33,140 nt of DNA from an uncultured Pelagibacteraceae bacterium. GTDB lineage: Bacteria > Pseudomonadota > Alphaproteobacteria > Pelagibacterales > Pelagibacteraceae. Numbering within the stretch: position 1 is the stretch's first letter; each line of letters begins with the position of its first letter. Made by a program: the position numbers and the translations under genes. The notes under the pieces are model-generated. The model saw only the letters and a list, made by a program, of their open reading frames with translations, was not told where the DNA came from and made no database searches. The stretch lies in the NCBI GenBank assembly GCA_902626185.1, contig CACOEA010000007.1:1-33140 (forward strand). Direction: 5' to 3'. Below are positions 12,845-20,548 of the stretch, one piece after another.

Positions 12845-13972
12845 TTAAAAATTTAAATTTTTTATAACAAAATCTGCCAACAATTTGGCCCCATATTTAT
12901 TAAAATGTTCATCATTCAAAAAATATAACTCGTTCATCCAATTTTGATTTGTTTTTTTATATTTTTCAAATTCAGAAATAGCATTAATAAGTATACATTT
13001 TTTATCACAAAGCTTTTTACCAAACTGCGACCAGCTAAATTCTTTTTCCCCAAAATAAAGTGTTTCAGCCCATGGATAGATTATTAAATAGAATTCAGAA
13101 TTATTTTTTTTTGCTATTAAAGATATTTCATCAATTTTATCCTCTATTTTTTTAATTCCTTTATTGAAACCTCCTTTTTTCCAAAACCTGCTATCTAACT
13201 TTTCTTCTTTCGTATAAGTAAATTGTCCCTGAATACTAGTTTTAATTCTAATATTTCTATCATCTTTTCTAAATAAATTTTGTGCTCTATTTCTCAAATT
13301 TCTTAAATGAAAACGAACTATAGAAATAAATTCTTCTGTTAATTTTAAATTCTTTTCTATAAATGCTTTTCTTTTTGTCTTTTCTTTAGCCCATGCAGGT
13401 TTTTCTTCCGGCCTTTTTGGTATACCGTCTATTTTATCATCTACCCACCTACTAGCCTCGTCATTAACATCTGTTAAATCTAAAAATAATAATATCTTAT
13501 CAGGAATTATTTTGTTTTTTATTGAGTCTTTTAACTTATAAAGATGTACAGTTGGTGCGTAAGAACCGACTCCAAAATTATAGACATTATAATCGTTAAA
13601 ATGTTTTTCTATTATACCAACATATGTATCCTCATAATCAAGGCCAACACCAAAAGTAAATGAGTCTCCAAATATAAGTATATTTTTATCTTTATTTCTT
13701 TCTGGTGGATTTTTACCTACACGCAAACCTAACTTATCTGTATATAATTTGACAGACGGAAAATTTCTTTTAAACCTATTATTAGTTTCACAATTTTTTT
13801 TAAGGTAATAAAAATACCCTTTTTTGTAAGACTTATAATCATAGCAATTTTCGTTTTTTAATAAAGTATTGCTGAACACAAAATCTAATAAAACGTATAA
13901 TGCTAATAATAAAAAAACTGTTAATAGATAAAAGATTATCTTTTTAAATGAGTAGTTATTTGTCTTTAACAT
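12845..13972 (-). CDS. Membrane-anchored SGNH/GDSL-hydrolase family protein
   Basis: A 375-residue protein with one N-terminal hydrophobic segment (about 12-34) and a large, probably periplasmic domain. Block I is intact as IFGDSFTFGVG (100-110, Ser104). The second block is YNFGVGSYAPT (131-141), the Asn-containing block is DLTDVND (165-171), and the C-terminal catalytic-type site is NDEHFNKYGAKLLADF (Asp354, His356). Members of this superfamily remove or transfer acyl groups on glycans, among other reactions; the substrate here is unknown. It follows the SxtJ-family gene by 20 bases on the same strand and is probably co-transcribed with it. Confidence in the fold is good, in function low. 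Confidence 0.8.
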   Translation of the reverse strand: MLKTNNYSFKKIIFYLLTVFLLLALYVLLDFVFSNTLLKNENCYDYKSYKKGYFYYLKKNCETNNRFKRNFPSVKLYTDKLGLRVGKNPPERNKDKNILIFGDSFTFGVGLDYEDTYVGIIEKHFNDYNVYNFGVGSYAPTVHLYKLKDSIKNKIIPDKILLFLDLTDVNDEASRWVDDKIDGIPKRPEEKPAWAKEKTKRKAFIEKNLKLTEEFISIVRFHLRNLRNRAQNLFRKDDRNIRIKTSIQGQFTYTKEEKLDSRFWKKGGFNKGIKKIEDKIDEISLIAKKNNSEFYLIIYPWAETLYFGEKEFSWSQFGKKLCDKKCILINAISEFEKYKKTNQNWMNELYFLNDEHFNKYGAKLLADFVIKNLNF

Positions 13973-13992
13973 TAAATAATAATCTTTTAAAA

Positions 13993-14385
13993 TTAGAATT
14001 GTTTATTCATAGATCCTAAGTCTTTTAACCTATTAATCCAGTAAGTTTTATTTTTTGTATATTTAATATTTAAAAGATCTTTTCCCAAAATTTTCATTAA
14101 TAGACCGATAGGAGTTATTAATAAGAAGAAAATTATGCCCAAAACTATAGGCGAAATTATCTTTCCTAGAAGTTCTCCAAATTTAATCCAGATTTTCTTA
14201 AGAGGGGTTAAAATTTTAGAATTTAAAATTCCTAATATCAAAAAAATAAACGCTATACTCACAGACCATAATCTTAAGTCTCCACCGCTTGAAATTGGCC
14301 ATATTGAGATAATTAAAAAAACAACAAAAAAAAGTATTCCAAAGCCTTTATTGCTATTTCTTCTCTTCATACTTTTATATTTCAT
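13993..14385 (-). CDS. SxtJ-family small membrane protein
   Basis: A 130-residue integral membrane protein with three predicted membrane segments (about 14-31, 38-56 and 76-98). The pattern GFGILFFVVFLIISIWP, then LNSKILTPLKKIWIKFGELL and SPIVLGIIFFLLITPIGL, then MKILGKDLL and a final YWI, matches what I know of the SxtJ family. That family is named after a gene in saxitoxin clusters but is widespread and of unknown role. Related genes often sit beside a carbamoyltransferase, a DUF5989 protein and an SGNH protein; only the SGNH partner is present here. An in-frame ATG at residue 6 is an alternative start. No toxin role is implied. Confidence 0.72.
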   Translation of the reverse strand: MKYKSMKRRNSNKGFGILFFVVFLIISIWPISSGGDLRLWSVSIAFIFLILGILNSKILTPLKKIWIKFGELLGKIISPIVLGIIFFLLITPIGLLMKILGKDLLNIKYTKNKTYWINRLKDLGSMNKQF

Positions 14386-14394
14386 ATGCTAACA

Positions 14395-14446
14395 TTGTTA
14401 ATTTAACAAGACCATTATTCTAATTTTTAATTATATAAAGGTTCAA
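14395..14446 (-). promoter_or_regulatory. Predicted promoter and palindrome upstream of the SxtJ-SGNH pair
   Basis: On the minus strand, TTGAAC (14441-14446) and TAGAAT (14417-14422) are 18 bases apart. Just downstream, about where transcription would start, lies the palindrome TTGTTA-ATT-TAACAA (14395-14409), ten bases before the ATG of the SxtJ-family gene. This is a natural place for a repressor site, though AT-rich DNA yields such palindromes by chance. The rest of the 124-base gap leads into the divergent GNAT gene; I see no clear promoter for it. Confidence 0.35.
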
Positions 14447-14509
14447 GTATTTATATTATAGTTAATTCACATTTTTTAATTAAAAATTACAAAGGTTTAA
14501 AATAAGATT

Positions 14510-15016
14510 ATGCTTTTCCTGAGAAAATTAGACCCAAAAAAAGATATTTCAAATAAATACAAAAAATGGATGAATGATAAAGAGGTGCATAAATTTTCTG
14601 CTCAAAAATTAAAAAAACATAATTTATCATCAATCAGAAAATATGTAAAAGAAATGAATAACTCTAAAAATGAGATCTTGTTAGGTATTTTTATTAAAAA
14701 AAATAATAAAAAGGATCACATAGGAAATATTAAAATAGGGCCTATAAATTTTTTTTATAAAACAGCTTACATTTCTTATTTTATTGGTGAAAGAAACTTA
14801 TGGAAAAAAGGTTATGGAACTAAAGCTATCAAAGAAGTAATTAAAATTGCTAAACGAAAAAAAATTAAAAAACTTAAAGCAGGTTTTGTAGAAATAAATC
14901 CTAGTTCTAAAAGAGTGCTTGAAAAAAATGGCTTTAAAAAAGAAGGTATTCTTAGGTCTGAAGAAGAACACAAAAATAAAAGATATAATGCCTTTATATA
15001 TGGAAAAGTTCTGTAA
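14510..15016 (+). CDS. GNAT-family N-acetyltransferase (RimJ/RimL-like)
   Basis: A 168-residue acetyl-CoA-dependent acetyltransferase. The N-terminal KYKKWMNDKEVHKFSAQK (17-34) is the type seen in RimJ/RimL-like and amino-sugar acetyltransferases. The acetyl-CoA binding motif A is LWKKGYGTKAIKEV (97-110), and motif B contains VEINPSSKRVLEKNGFKKEG (127-146). It lies 18 bases before a family 9 glycosyltransferase on the same strand, so a sugar-nucleotide or glycan substrate is possible, but ribosomal-protein or other acetylation cannot be excluded. Confidence 0.85.
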   Translation: MLFLRKLDPKKDISNKYKKWMNDKEVHKFSAQKLKKHNLSSIRKYVKEMNNSKNEILLGIFIKKNNKKDHIGNIKIGPINFFYKTAYISYFIGERNLWKKGYGTKAIKEVIKIAKRKKIKKLKAGFVEINPSSKRVLEKNGFKKEGILRSEEEHKNKRYNAFIYGKVL

Positions 15017-15034
15017 AACTTATTAATATTTTTT

Positions 15035-15988
15035 ATGAAAAAAATATTAATTTATAATTCTGGAGGTGGTTTAGGAGATTCTATTCAACTTTTTTCACTT
15101 ATCTTAAGTTTAAAAAACCATTTCAAATCAACAGAATTTTATTATTTAGGAGCTCATGAAAATCATTTTCAAGGAAAATTAAAAGATTTTAAGATTGATA
15201 TCCAAACACTAGATTTAAACCTAAAATATTTTGGATTCAGATGGTGGCATCTTTTTTATAGTAAAAAAAATTTCTTAAGGAATAATTTAGATAAAGTTGA
15301 TATGATAATTGATTTACAATCTAAATTAAGAAATACTTTAATTTTAAAAAGAATCCCTCATGATCATTTTTATTCAACTACTTATAATTTTAAATTTTGT
15401 ACAAAAAACTATGATTTTGACTCTACTGATCACTTGGAAAATTTATGTAATTTTTTCAAAACGAATATAAAGATAATCAAATTTAATAGTAAAAATTTAG
15501 ATGAAAAATTTAAACAGGAAGCAAAACGGCTTCTACCAGATAATAATTATGTAGGTTTTTCAATTACTCAAGGAAATACTTATCGCGCAAAAAGCTGGTC
15601 TTTGCAAAATTTTATTACTCTTGCTAGTAAGATTGAAGAAAAAAATAAAACTCCTGTTTTTTTTGTTGAAAAAAAAAACAAGGAGTTGATAAATGAAATC
15701 AAAGATAAATTACCTAATGCACTTTTTCCTGAATTACACACAAAATTAGCGTGTCCTGCATTAATTACTGCAATGGCAAATAGATTAGATTTAGCAGTGT
15801 CAATAGATAATGGCATTATGCACATGATTGGTTTGACTAATGTGCCAATGGTTGTTTTGTTTGGTCCTACTGACTCTGATAAATTTGCACCTAAAAATGA
15901 GTCTGTAAAAATTTTAGATAGTAAAATAATTTATAAATCAAAGAACATTAATAAAATTACAGTCCTCGATGTTTTTAAATTAATTTAA
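15035..15988 (+). CDS. Glycosyltransferase family 9 (heptosyltransferase-like)
   Basis: A 317-residue GT-B fold glycosyltransferase of the ADP-heptose:LPS heptosyltransferase family. The N-terminal half begins KKILIYNSGGGLGDSIQLF (2-20), the acceptor-side glycine-rich loop. The C-terminal donor-binding half has SIDNGIMHMIGLTNVPMVVL (256-275) followed by FGPTDSDKFAP (276-286), matching the family pattern D-x-G-x-x-H and FGPT. It probably adds a sugar to lipopolysaccharide or another envelope glycan; donor and acceptor cannot be told from the sequence. It overlaps the convergent CinA-like gene by four bases. Confidence 0.87.
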   Translation: MKKILIYNSGGGLGDSIQLFSLILSLKNHFKSTEFYYLGAHENHFQGKLKDFKIDIQTLDLNLKYFGFRWWHLFYSKKNFLRNNLDKVDMIIDLQSKLRNTLILKRIPHDHFYSTTYNFKFCTKNYDFDSTDHLENLCNFFKTNIKIIKFNSKNLDEKFKQEAKRLLPDNNYVGFSITQGNTYRAKSWSLQNFITLASKIEEKNKTPVFFVEKKNKELINEIKDKLPNALFPELHTKLACPALITAMANRLDLAVSIDNGIMHMIGLTNVPMVVLFGPTDSDKFAPKNESVKILDSKIIYKSKNINKITVLDVFKLI

Positions 15989-16743
15989 ATTTTTAATAGT
16001 TTAATATTTTTTGATTTTACAAGATTAATTAAATCTTTGTTTATTTTTTTTAATTTAATTGTTGATGTTGATCTTGTCACTATAGATACACCAATCTTTC
16101 CTAGTCGGAAAAAGGGATAGCTTCCGATATCTACAGATTTTTTATATTTTTTTTGTATAATGCCTAATCTCTTTGAAATATTGCTTTCAACTGTAAAAAG
16201 ATTCATTGTTCTACTATGAACTTTCAAACCTTTTACAAGATATTTCTTACAATTATCTATCATTGAAATTAAGATTGAAGGCACCCCAGGTAATGAAAAT
16301 ACATTTTTGATTATGAACCCGGGAGCTGCACTTGATGGATTGTAAATTAATTTTGAGCCTTTGGGCATTTTTGCCATTTTTTTTCTACCATCATTAAATT
16401 TTGATTTCCCGTAATAGTTTTCTAATATTCTATAAGCTTCTTTATGAAATTCATATTTTACCTTAAATGCTTTTGATATTGATTTAGCAGTAATGTCATC
16501 ATGTGTTGGTCCTATCCCACCTGTCGTGAAAACATAGTTAAAAGTACGGGACATTTCTTTAATATTTCTAACAATAACTCTCTCTGTATCAGGCACTATT
16601 CTTACTTCTCGAACAGAAATTCCACATGTTGAATTTAACCATTTTGATAAAAAGGCAATGTTTTTGTCTTGTGTTCTTCCCGAAAGAATTTCATTACCTA
16701 TTATCAAAATTGCAGCATTTACTTTTTTGTTTTTTTTCTTCAT
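15985..16743 (-). CDS. CinA N-domain / MoaB-Mog-like molybdopterin-binding protein
   Basis: A 252-residue protein of the MoCF-biosynthesis/CinA N-terminal family. The hallmark segments are AILIIGNEILSGRTQDKN (11-28) and FTTGGIGPTHDDIT (72-85), then the NPSSAAPGF and LPGVPS segments typical of CinA (COG1058). The C-terminal nicotinamide-nucleotide amidase domain of full-length CinA is absent. In CinA this N domain can act as an ADP-ribose/NMN-related pyrophosphatase; true MoaB or Mog proteins act in molybdenum cofactor synthesis. I chose the ATG at 16743; a longer frame would run through the start of sfsA. No other molybdenum genes are nearby. Confidence 0.8.
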   Translation of the reverse strand: MKKKNKKVNAAILIIGNEILSGRTQDKNIAFLSKWLNSTCGISVREVRIVPDTERVIVRNIKEMSRTFNYVFTTGGIGPTHDDITAKSISKAFKVKYEFHKEAYRILENYYGKSKFNDGRKKMAKMPKGSKLIYNPSSAAPGFIIKNVFSLPGVPSILISMIDNCKKYLVKGLKVHSRTMNLFTVESNISKRLGIIQKKYKKSVDIGSYPFFRLGKIGVSIVTRSTSTIKLKKINKDLINLVKSKNIKLLKI

Positions 16744-16756
16744 AGATTGAAAATAT

Positions 16757-17467
16757 ATGTTATTTGAAAATAGATTAATATCAGGTGTATTTGTAAAAAG
16801 ATACAAGCGTTTTTTTGTAGATGTTAAGATTAATGGAAGATTAATTACAGCACACTGTCCAAATACTGGATCGATGATGGGCTTACTAAAAAAAGGAAAT
16901 AAAGTCTGGTTAAGTAAAACAGATAATCCAAATAGAAAGTTAAAATATACATTACAAATAATTGAGGACAATGGTTTTAAAGTTGGGGTGAACACTCATG
17001 CAACAAACAAGATTGTTTTGTCGGCTTTAAAGAATGGTTTAATAAAAGAATTTAAAAAAGATGTGATAATCAATTCTGAAGTAAAATTTGGCAAAAACAC
17101 TAGATTTGATTTTTTAATTAAAGATAAAAATTTTAATGCTTTTATTGAGGTTAAAAATGTTACATTAAAGCGAAAATCCAATATAGCAGAGTTCCCAGAC
17201 GCTATAACATCAAGAGGTGTAAAACATATTAACGAATTAATGAATGCTAAAAAAAAAGGCTATAAAATTTATCTAGCGTTTATTATACAGCGTGAAGACT
17301 GTAGAACATTTAGAATCGCTAATGATATAGATCCTAAATACTCAAAAACGTTATCACAAGCAGTTAAAAAAAGTTTAAAAATACTTTGCTATGATTGTAA
17401 ATTTTCTCCAAAAGGAATAAGAGTTAATAAAAAGATTAGTTTAAAAATTGATGAAAAACATACCTGA
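16757..17467 (+). CDS. sfsA: SfsA-family (sugar fermentation stimulation) protein
   Basis: A 236-residue SfsA homologue. Visible family segments are FVKRYKRFFVDV (12-23), AHCPNTGSM (32-40), GVNTHATN (77-84), TRFDF (115-119), and EVKNVTL followed by FPDAITSRGVKHINEL (146-161). The RFDF...EVKN arrangement resembles a PD-(D/E)xK nuclease core, and SfsA has been described as nucleic-acid binding; the physiological role is unsettled. The ATG lies 13 bases from the divergent CinA-like start, so its promoter must extend into that gene. The 3' end overlaps map by 17 bases. Confidence 0.9.
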   Translation: MLFENRLISGVFVKRYKRFFVDVKINGRLITAHCPNTGSMMGLLKKGNKVWLSKTDNPNRKLKYTLQIIEDNGFKVGVNTHATNKIVLSALKNGLIKEFKKDVIINSEVKFGKNTRFDFLIKDKNFNAFIEVKNVTLKRKSNIAEFPDAITSRGVKHINELMNAKKKGYKIYLAFIIQREDCRTFRIANDIDPKYSKTLSQAVKKSLKILCYDCKFSPKGIRVNKKISLKIDEKHT

Positions 17468-18197
17468 GGCATTTGAGAAAACAAGAGCAGCTGGGTTAAT
17501 AGCTGCTGCAACTTTAGATGAAGTTCAAAAACTTATTAAGCCAGGAATAACAACTGAAGATATAGACAAATTATGTTACGAATTTATAAACGATCATGGG
17601 GCCTATTCTGCTCCTTTGTTCTATAGAGGTTTTCCAAAATCATGTTGTACTTCTGTTAACCATGTAGTGTGTCACGGAATTCCCTCTCAAAAAATTCTTA
17701 AGGAGGGAGATATTTTAAATGTAGACGTTACCGCAATAAAAGATGGTTGGCATGGAGATACAAGCAGAATGTTCGAAGTAGGAGATATACCAGTTAAAGC
17801 AAAAAAATTGATACAGACAACATATGAGGCAATGATGAAAGCCATAAATATACTTAAAGAAGATATTCATTTAGGAGATATTGGTTCAGCTATACAGGAT
17901 CATGTTGAGGCTCAAGGATTCTCGGTAGTTCAAGATTTTTGTGGACATGGTATAGGTAAAGCATTTCATGAAGAGCCAACTGTGCTACATTATGGAAAAA
18001 AAGGAACAGGAGAAAAAATTAAATCTGGAATGATATTTACAATAGAACCAATGATTAATGTTGGAAATTACGAAACTAAAGTTTTAAACGACGGTTGGAC
18101 AGCTGTTACAAAAGATAAATCATTATCTGCACAATTTGAACATACTGTTGGTATAACAAAAGACGGGTACGAAATTTTTACACGATCAAAATTATAA
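17451..18197 (+). CDS. map: Methionine aminopeptidase, type I
   Basis: A 248-residue metalloenzyme that removes the initiator methionine from new proteins. All metal ligands and the key histidines can be placed: H75 (NHVVCHG), D92 (LNVDVTA), D103 (GDTSR), H166 (FCGHGIGKAFHEEP), E199 (FTIEPM) and E230 (AQFEHTV). The start is the ATG at 17451, inside the sfsA 3' end; a TTG is adjacent upstream. It lies between sfsA and purB in one plus-strand run. Confidence 0.96.
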   Translation: MKNIPEAFEKTRAAGLIAAATLDEVQKLIKPGITTEDIDKLCYEFINDHGAYSAPLFYRGFPKSCCTSVNHVVCHGIPSQKILKEGDILNVDVTAIKDGWHGDTSRMFEVGDIPVKAKKLIQTTYEAMMKAINILKEDIHLGDIGSAIQDHVEAQGFSVVQDFCGHGIGKAFHEEPTVLHYGKKGTGEKIKSGMIFTIEPMINVGNYETKVLNDGWTAVTKDKSLSAQFEHTVGITKDGYEIFTRSKL

Positions 18198-18210
18198 CTA
18201 TTCTTTAGTA

Positions 18211-19506
18211 ATGATTGATAGATATTCTAGAAAAGAAATAAAATTAATTTGGGAAGATCAAAATAAATACTCAATATGGTTAGAAATTGAAGTAGCTGCA
18301 GCTGAAGCTATGGAAAAACTAAAGGTTATTCCTAAAGGTGTAGCAAAAAAAGTTAAATCAAAAGCGAAAATTGATGTAAAAAAAATCATAGATATAGAAA
18401 ATAAAGTTAAGCACGATGTAATTGCATTTTTAACTTCAATTAATGAAAAAGTTGGAAAAGACTCAAGATTTCTTCACAAAGGTATGACGTCTTCAGATGT
18501 TTTAGATACTTGCTTTAATATACAGCTTAAACAATCAGGAAATATTTTATTAAGAGATATAGATCAATTATTAAGCTCAATTAAAAAACAAGCGACTAAA
18601 CATAAATACACTTTGTGTATAGGAAGAAGCCATGGAATTCACGCAGAACCAATTACATTTGGATTAAAAATGCTGACATTTTATCAAGAGTTTATTAGAA
18701 ACAAAAAAAGATTAGAAAATGCAATAAAAGAAATTTCTACTTGTGCAATTTCTGGTGCCGTAGGCACATTTGCAAATGTCGATCCCAAAGTTGAGTCATA
18801 TGTAGCAAAAAAACTTAAACTGAATATTGAGCCAATTTCGACTCAAGTAATACCTAGAGATAGACATGCACAATTTTTTTCTACTTTAGGTATTATTGCC
18901 AGTTCAATTGAAAGATTTGCAACTGAAATAAGGCATTTGCAAAGAACTGAGGTTTTAGAAGTAGAAGAATTTTTTGGAAAAAAACAAAAAGGTTCATCAG
19001 CAATGCCACATAAAAAAAATCCAATCCTAAGTGAAAACTTAACTGGTTTAGCAAGATTAATTAGATCGAGTGTCGTTCCAGCTTTAGAAAATGTAGCATT
19101 ATGGCACGAGCGAGATATTTCTCATTCCGCTGTTGAGAGAAATATAGGTCCAGATGCAACAATCGCTTTAGATTTTGCTCTTAATCGATTGAATAACGTA
19201 ATAAAAAACTTGAACGTTTATCCCAAAAACATGATTAAAAATTTAAATTTAACAAATGGTATTTTTTTTTCACAGAGAATTTTGTTAGAACTTACAAATG
19301 TAGGTTTCTCTAGGGAAGAATCTTATAAAATTGTACAAAGTAATGCTATGAAAGCTTGGAAGGAAAATTCCTCATTTTACAAAAATATTGCTAGTGATAA
19401 GAAAATTATAAACAAAATACCTGTTAATAAGCTAAAAAAATTATTCAATTTTAGTTATCATACCAAAAAAATTAATATAATTTTCAAAAGAGCTTTAAAA
19501 AAATAA
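18211..19506 (+). CDS. purB: Adenylosuccinate lyase
   Basis: PurB, 431 residues, acts twice in purine synthesis: it splits SAICAR to AICAR and adenylosuccinate to AMP. The fumarase/aspartase-family signature GSSAMPHKKNP is at 261-271, and the catalytic histidine segment GRSHGIHAEP is at 138-147. GMTSSDVLDT (91-100) is also conserved. It begins 13 bases after map and ends six bases before purC, whose product makes its substrate SAICAR. Confidence 0.96.
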   Translation: MIDRYSRKEIKLIWEDQNKYSIWLEIEVAAAEAMEKLKVIPKGVAKKVKSKAKIDVKKIIDIENKVKHDVIAFLTSINEKVGKDSRFLHKGMTSSDVLDTCFNIQLKQSGNILLRDIDQLLSSIKKQATKHKYTLCIGRSHGIHAEPITFGLKMLTFYQEFIRNKKRLENAIKEISTCAISGAVGTFANVDPKVESYVAKKLKLNIEPISTQVIPRDRHAQFFSTLGIIASSIERFATEIRHLQRTEVLEVEEFFGKKQKGSSAMPHKKNPILSENLTGLARLIRSSVVPALENVALWHERDISHSAVERNIGPDATIALDFALNRLNNVIKNLNVYPKNMIKNLNLTNGIFFSQRILLELTNVGFSREESYKIVQSNAMKAWKENSSFYKNIASDKKIINKIPVNKLKKLFNFSYHTKKINIIFKRALKK

Positions 19507-19512
19507 AATCAA

Positions 19513-20304
19513 ATGAATAAGGGTAGCAAGTTATACGAAGGCAAAGCCAAAATTATCTATGAAACCAAAGATAAAGATTTGGTAATTCAACATTTTAAGG
19601 ATGATGCAACCGCTTTTAATAACTTAAAAAAAGCAAAAGTTGAAGGCAAGGGTGTTTTAAATAATAGAATTTCTGAATATATACTTACTAATTTAGCTCA
19701 ATGCGGAATTAAAAATCATTTTATCAAAAGACTAAATATGCGTGAACAATTAATAAGAAAAGCTGAAATCTTTCCAATAGAATTTATTGTAAGAAATATT
19801 GCTACCGGCTCATTAACCAAAAGATTGGGGATACCTGAGGGAACAGTTCTAGAAAAACCATTATTAGAATACTGTTACAAAAATGATGAATTGCAAGATC
19901 CTCTTATATCAAAGGATCATATTTTTTCTTTTGGTTGGGCATCGAAAAAAGAAATAGAAGAAATTGATATAACTACGCTTAGGATAAATGACCTTTTATC
20001 AGGTATGTTTAGAGGCATAGGTATAAAATTAGTTGATTTTAAAATTGAATATGGAAAAGCGTGGAATAAAGATTCTGAAAAAAAAGAAATTGTATTAGCA
20101 GATGAAATAAGTCCAGATACTTGCAGACTTTGGGACATAAAAACTGAAAAAAAACTTGATAAAGATAGATTTAGAAGAGATTTAGGAAATGTTATTCAAG
20201 GTTATCAAGAAGTAGCTAGAAGATTAGGAATAATGCCTGAGGAAACGAATATTAGCGAAGTTAATTTTGGAAAAACAACTTCAATTAAATTCAAGAAAAA
20301 ATAA
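19513..20304 (+). CDS. purC: Phosphoribosylaminoimidazole-succinocarboxamide (SAICAR) synthase
   Basis: PurC, 263 residues, condenses CAIR with aspartate using ATP. The N-terminal ATP-grasp-like start YEGKAKIIYETKD (8-20) is followed by FKDDATAFN, by RNIATGSLTKRLGIPEGT, and by the conserved SPDTCRLWD segment. Length is slightly above the compact bacterial form (about 237). It is followed after one base by purS. Confidence 0.96.
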   Translation: MNKGSKLYEGKAKIIYETKDKDLVIQHFKDDATAFNNLKKAKVEGKGVLNNRISEYILTNLAQCGIKNHFIKRLNMREQLIRKAEIFPIEFIVRNIATGSLTKRLGIPEGTVLEKPLLEYCYKNDELQDPLISKDHIFSFGWASKKEIEEIDITTLRINDLLSGMFRGIGIKLVDFKIEYGKAWNKDSEKKEIVLADEISPDTCRLWDIKTEKKLDKDRFRRDLGNVIQGYQEVARRLGIMPEETNISEVNFGKTTSIKFKKK

Positions 20305-20305
20305 A

Positions 20306-20548
20306 TTGAAATTTTCTGTTACAGTTACTTTAAAAAAAGATGTTTTAGACCCACAAGGTAAAGTTGTTAAGAATACTCTAATAAACCTAGGAATGAATAA
20401 TTTAAAAAGTATAAGACAGGGAAAATATTTTGAAATTGAAATCGATGCAAATGATGAGTCTAAAGCTGAGGAAAGTATTGATAAAATGTGTAAAAAGCTT
20501 TTGGCAAACTTAATAATTGAAGATTATACAGTAAAAAAAATTTCATGA
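20306..20548 (+). CDS. purS: FGAM synthase small accessory subunit PurS (TTG start)
   Basis: PurS, 80 residues, is the small bridge subunit that joins PurL and PurQ in the three-part FGAM synthase. The protein begins with a TTG codon and reads KFSVTVTLKKDVLDPQGKVV, the standard PurS opening, then GMNNLKSIRQGKYFEIEID. There is no ATG in a suitable place; an upstream TTG (20267) would add 13 residues unlike the family, so the TTG one base after the purC stop is preferred. The stop overlaps the purQ ATG (ATGA). Confidence 0.9.
   Translation: MKFSVTVTLKKDVLDPQGKVVKNTLINLGMNNLKSIRQGKYFEIEIDANDESKAEESIDKMCKKLLANLIIEDYTVKKIS

Noticed and set aside
14473-14486. 14-base palindrome of only A and T upstream of the GNAT gene
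   Set aside because: Low-complexity AT palindromes are expected by chance in DNA this rich in A and T.
16744-16995. An 84-residue N-terminal extension of the CinA-like gene
   Set aside because: It lies entirely over the 5' part of sfsA on the other strand and has no family similarity; the MKKKNKK start gives the expected domain edge.
20267-20305. Upstream TTG start for purS inside purC
   Set aside because: It would add 13 residues unlike PurS; the family alignment begins at the TTG at 20306.
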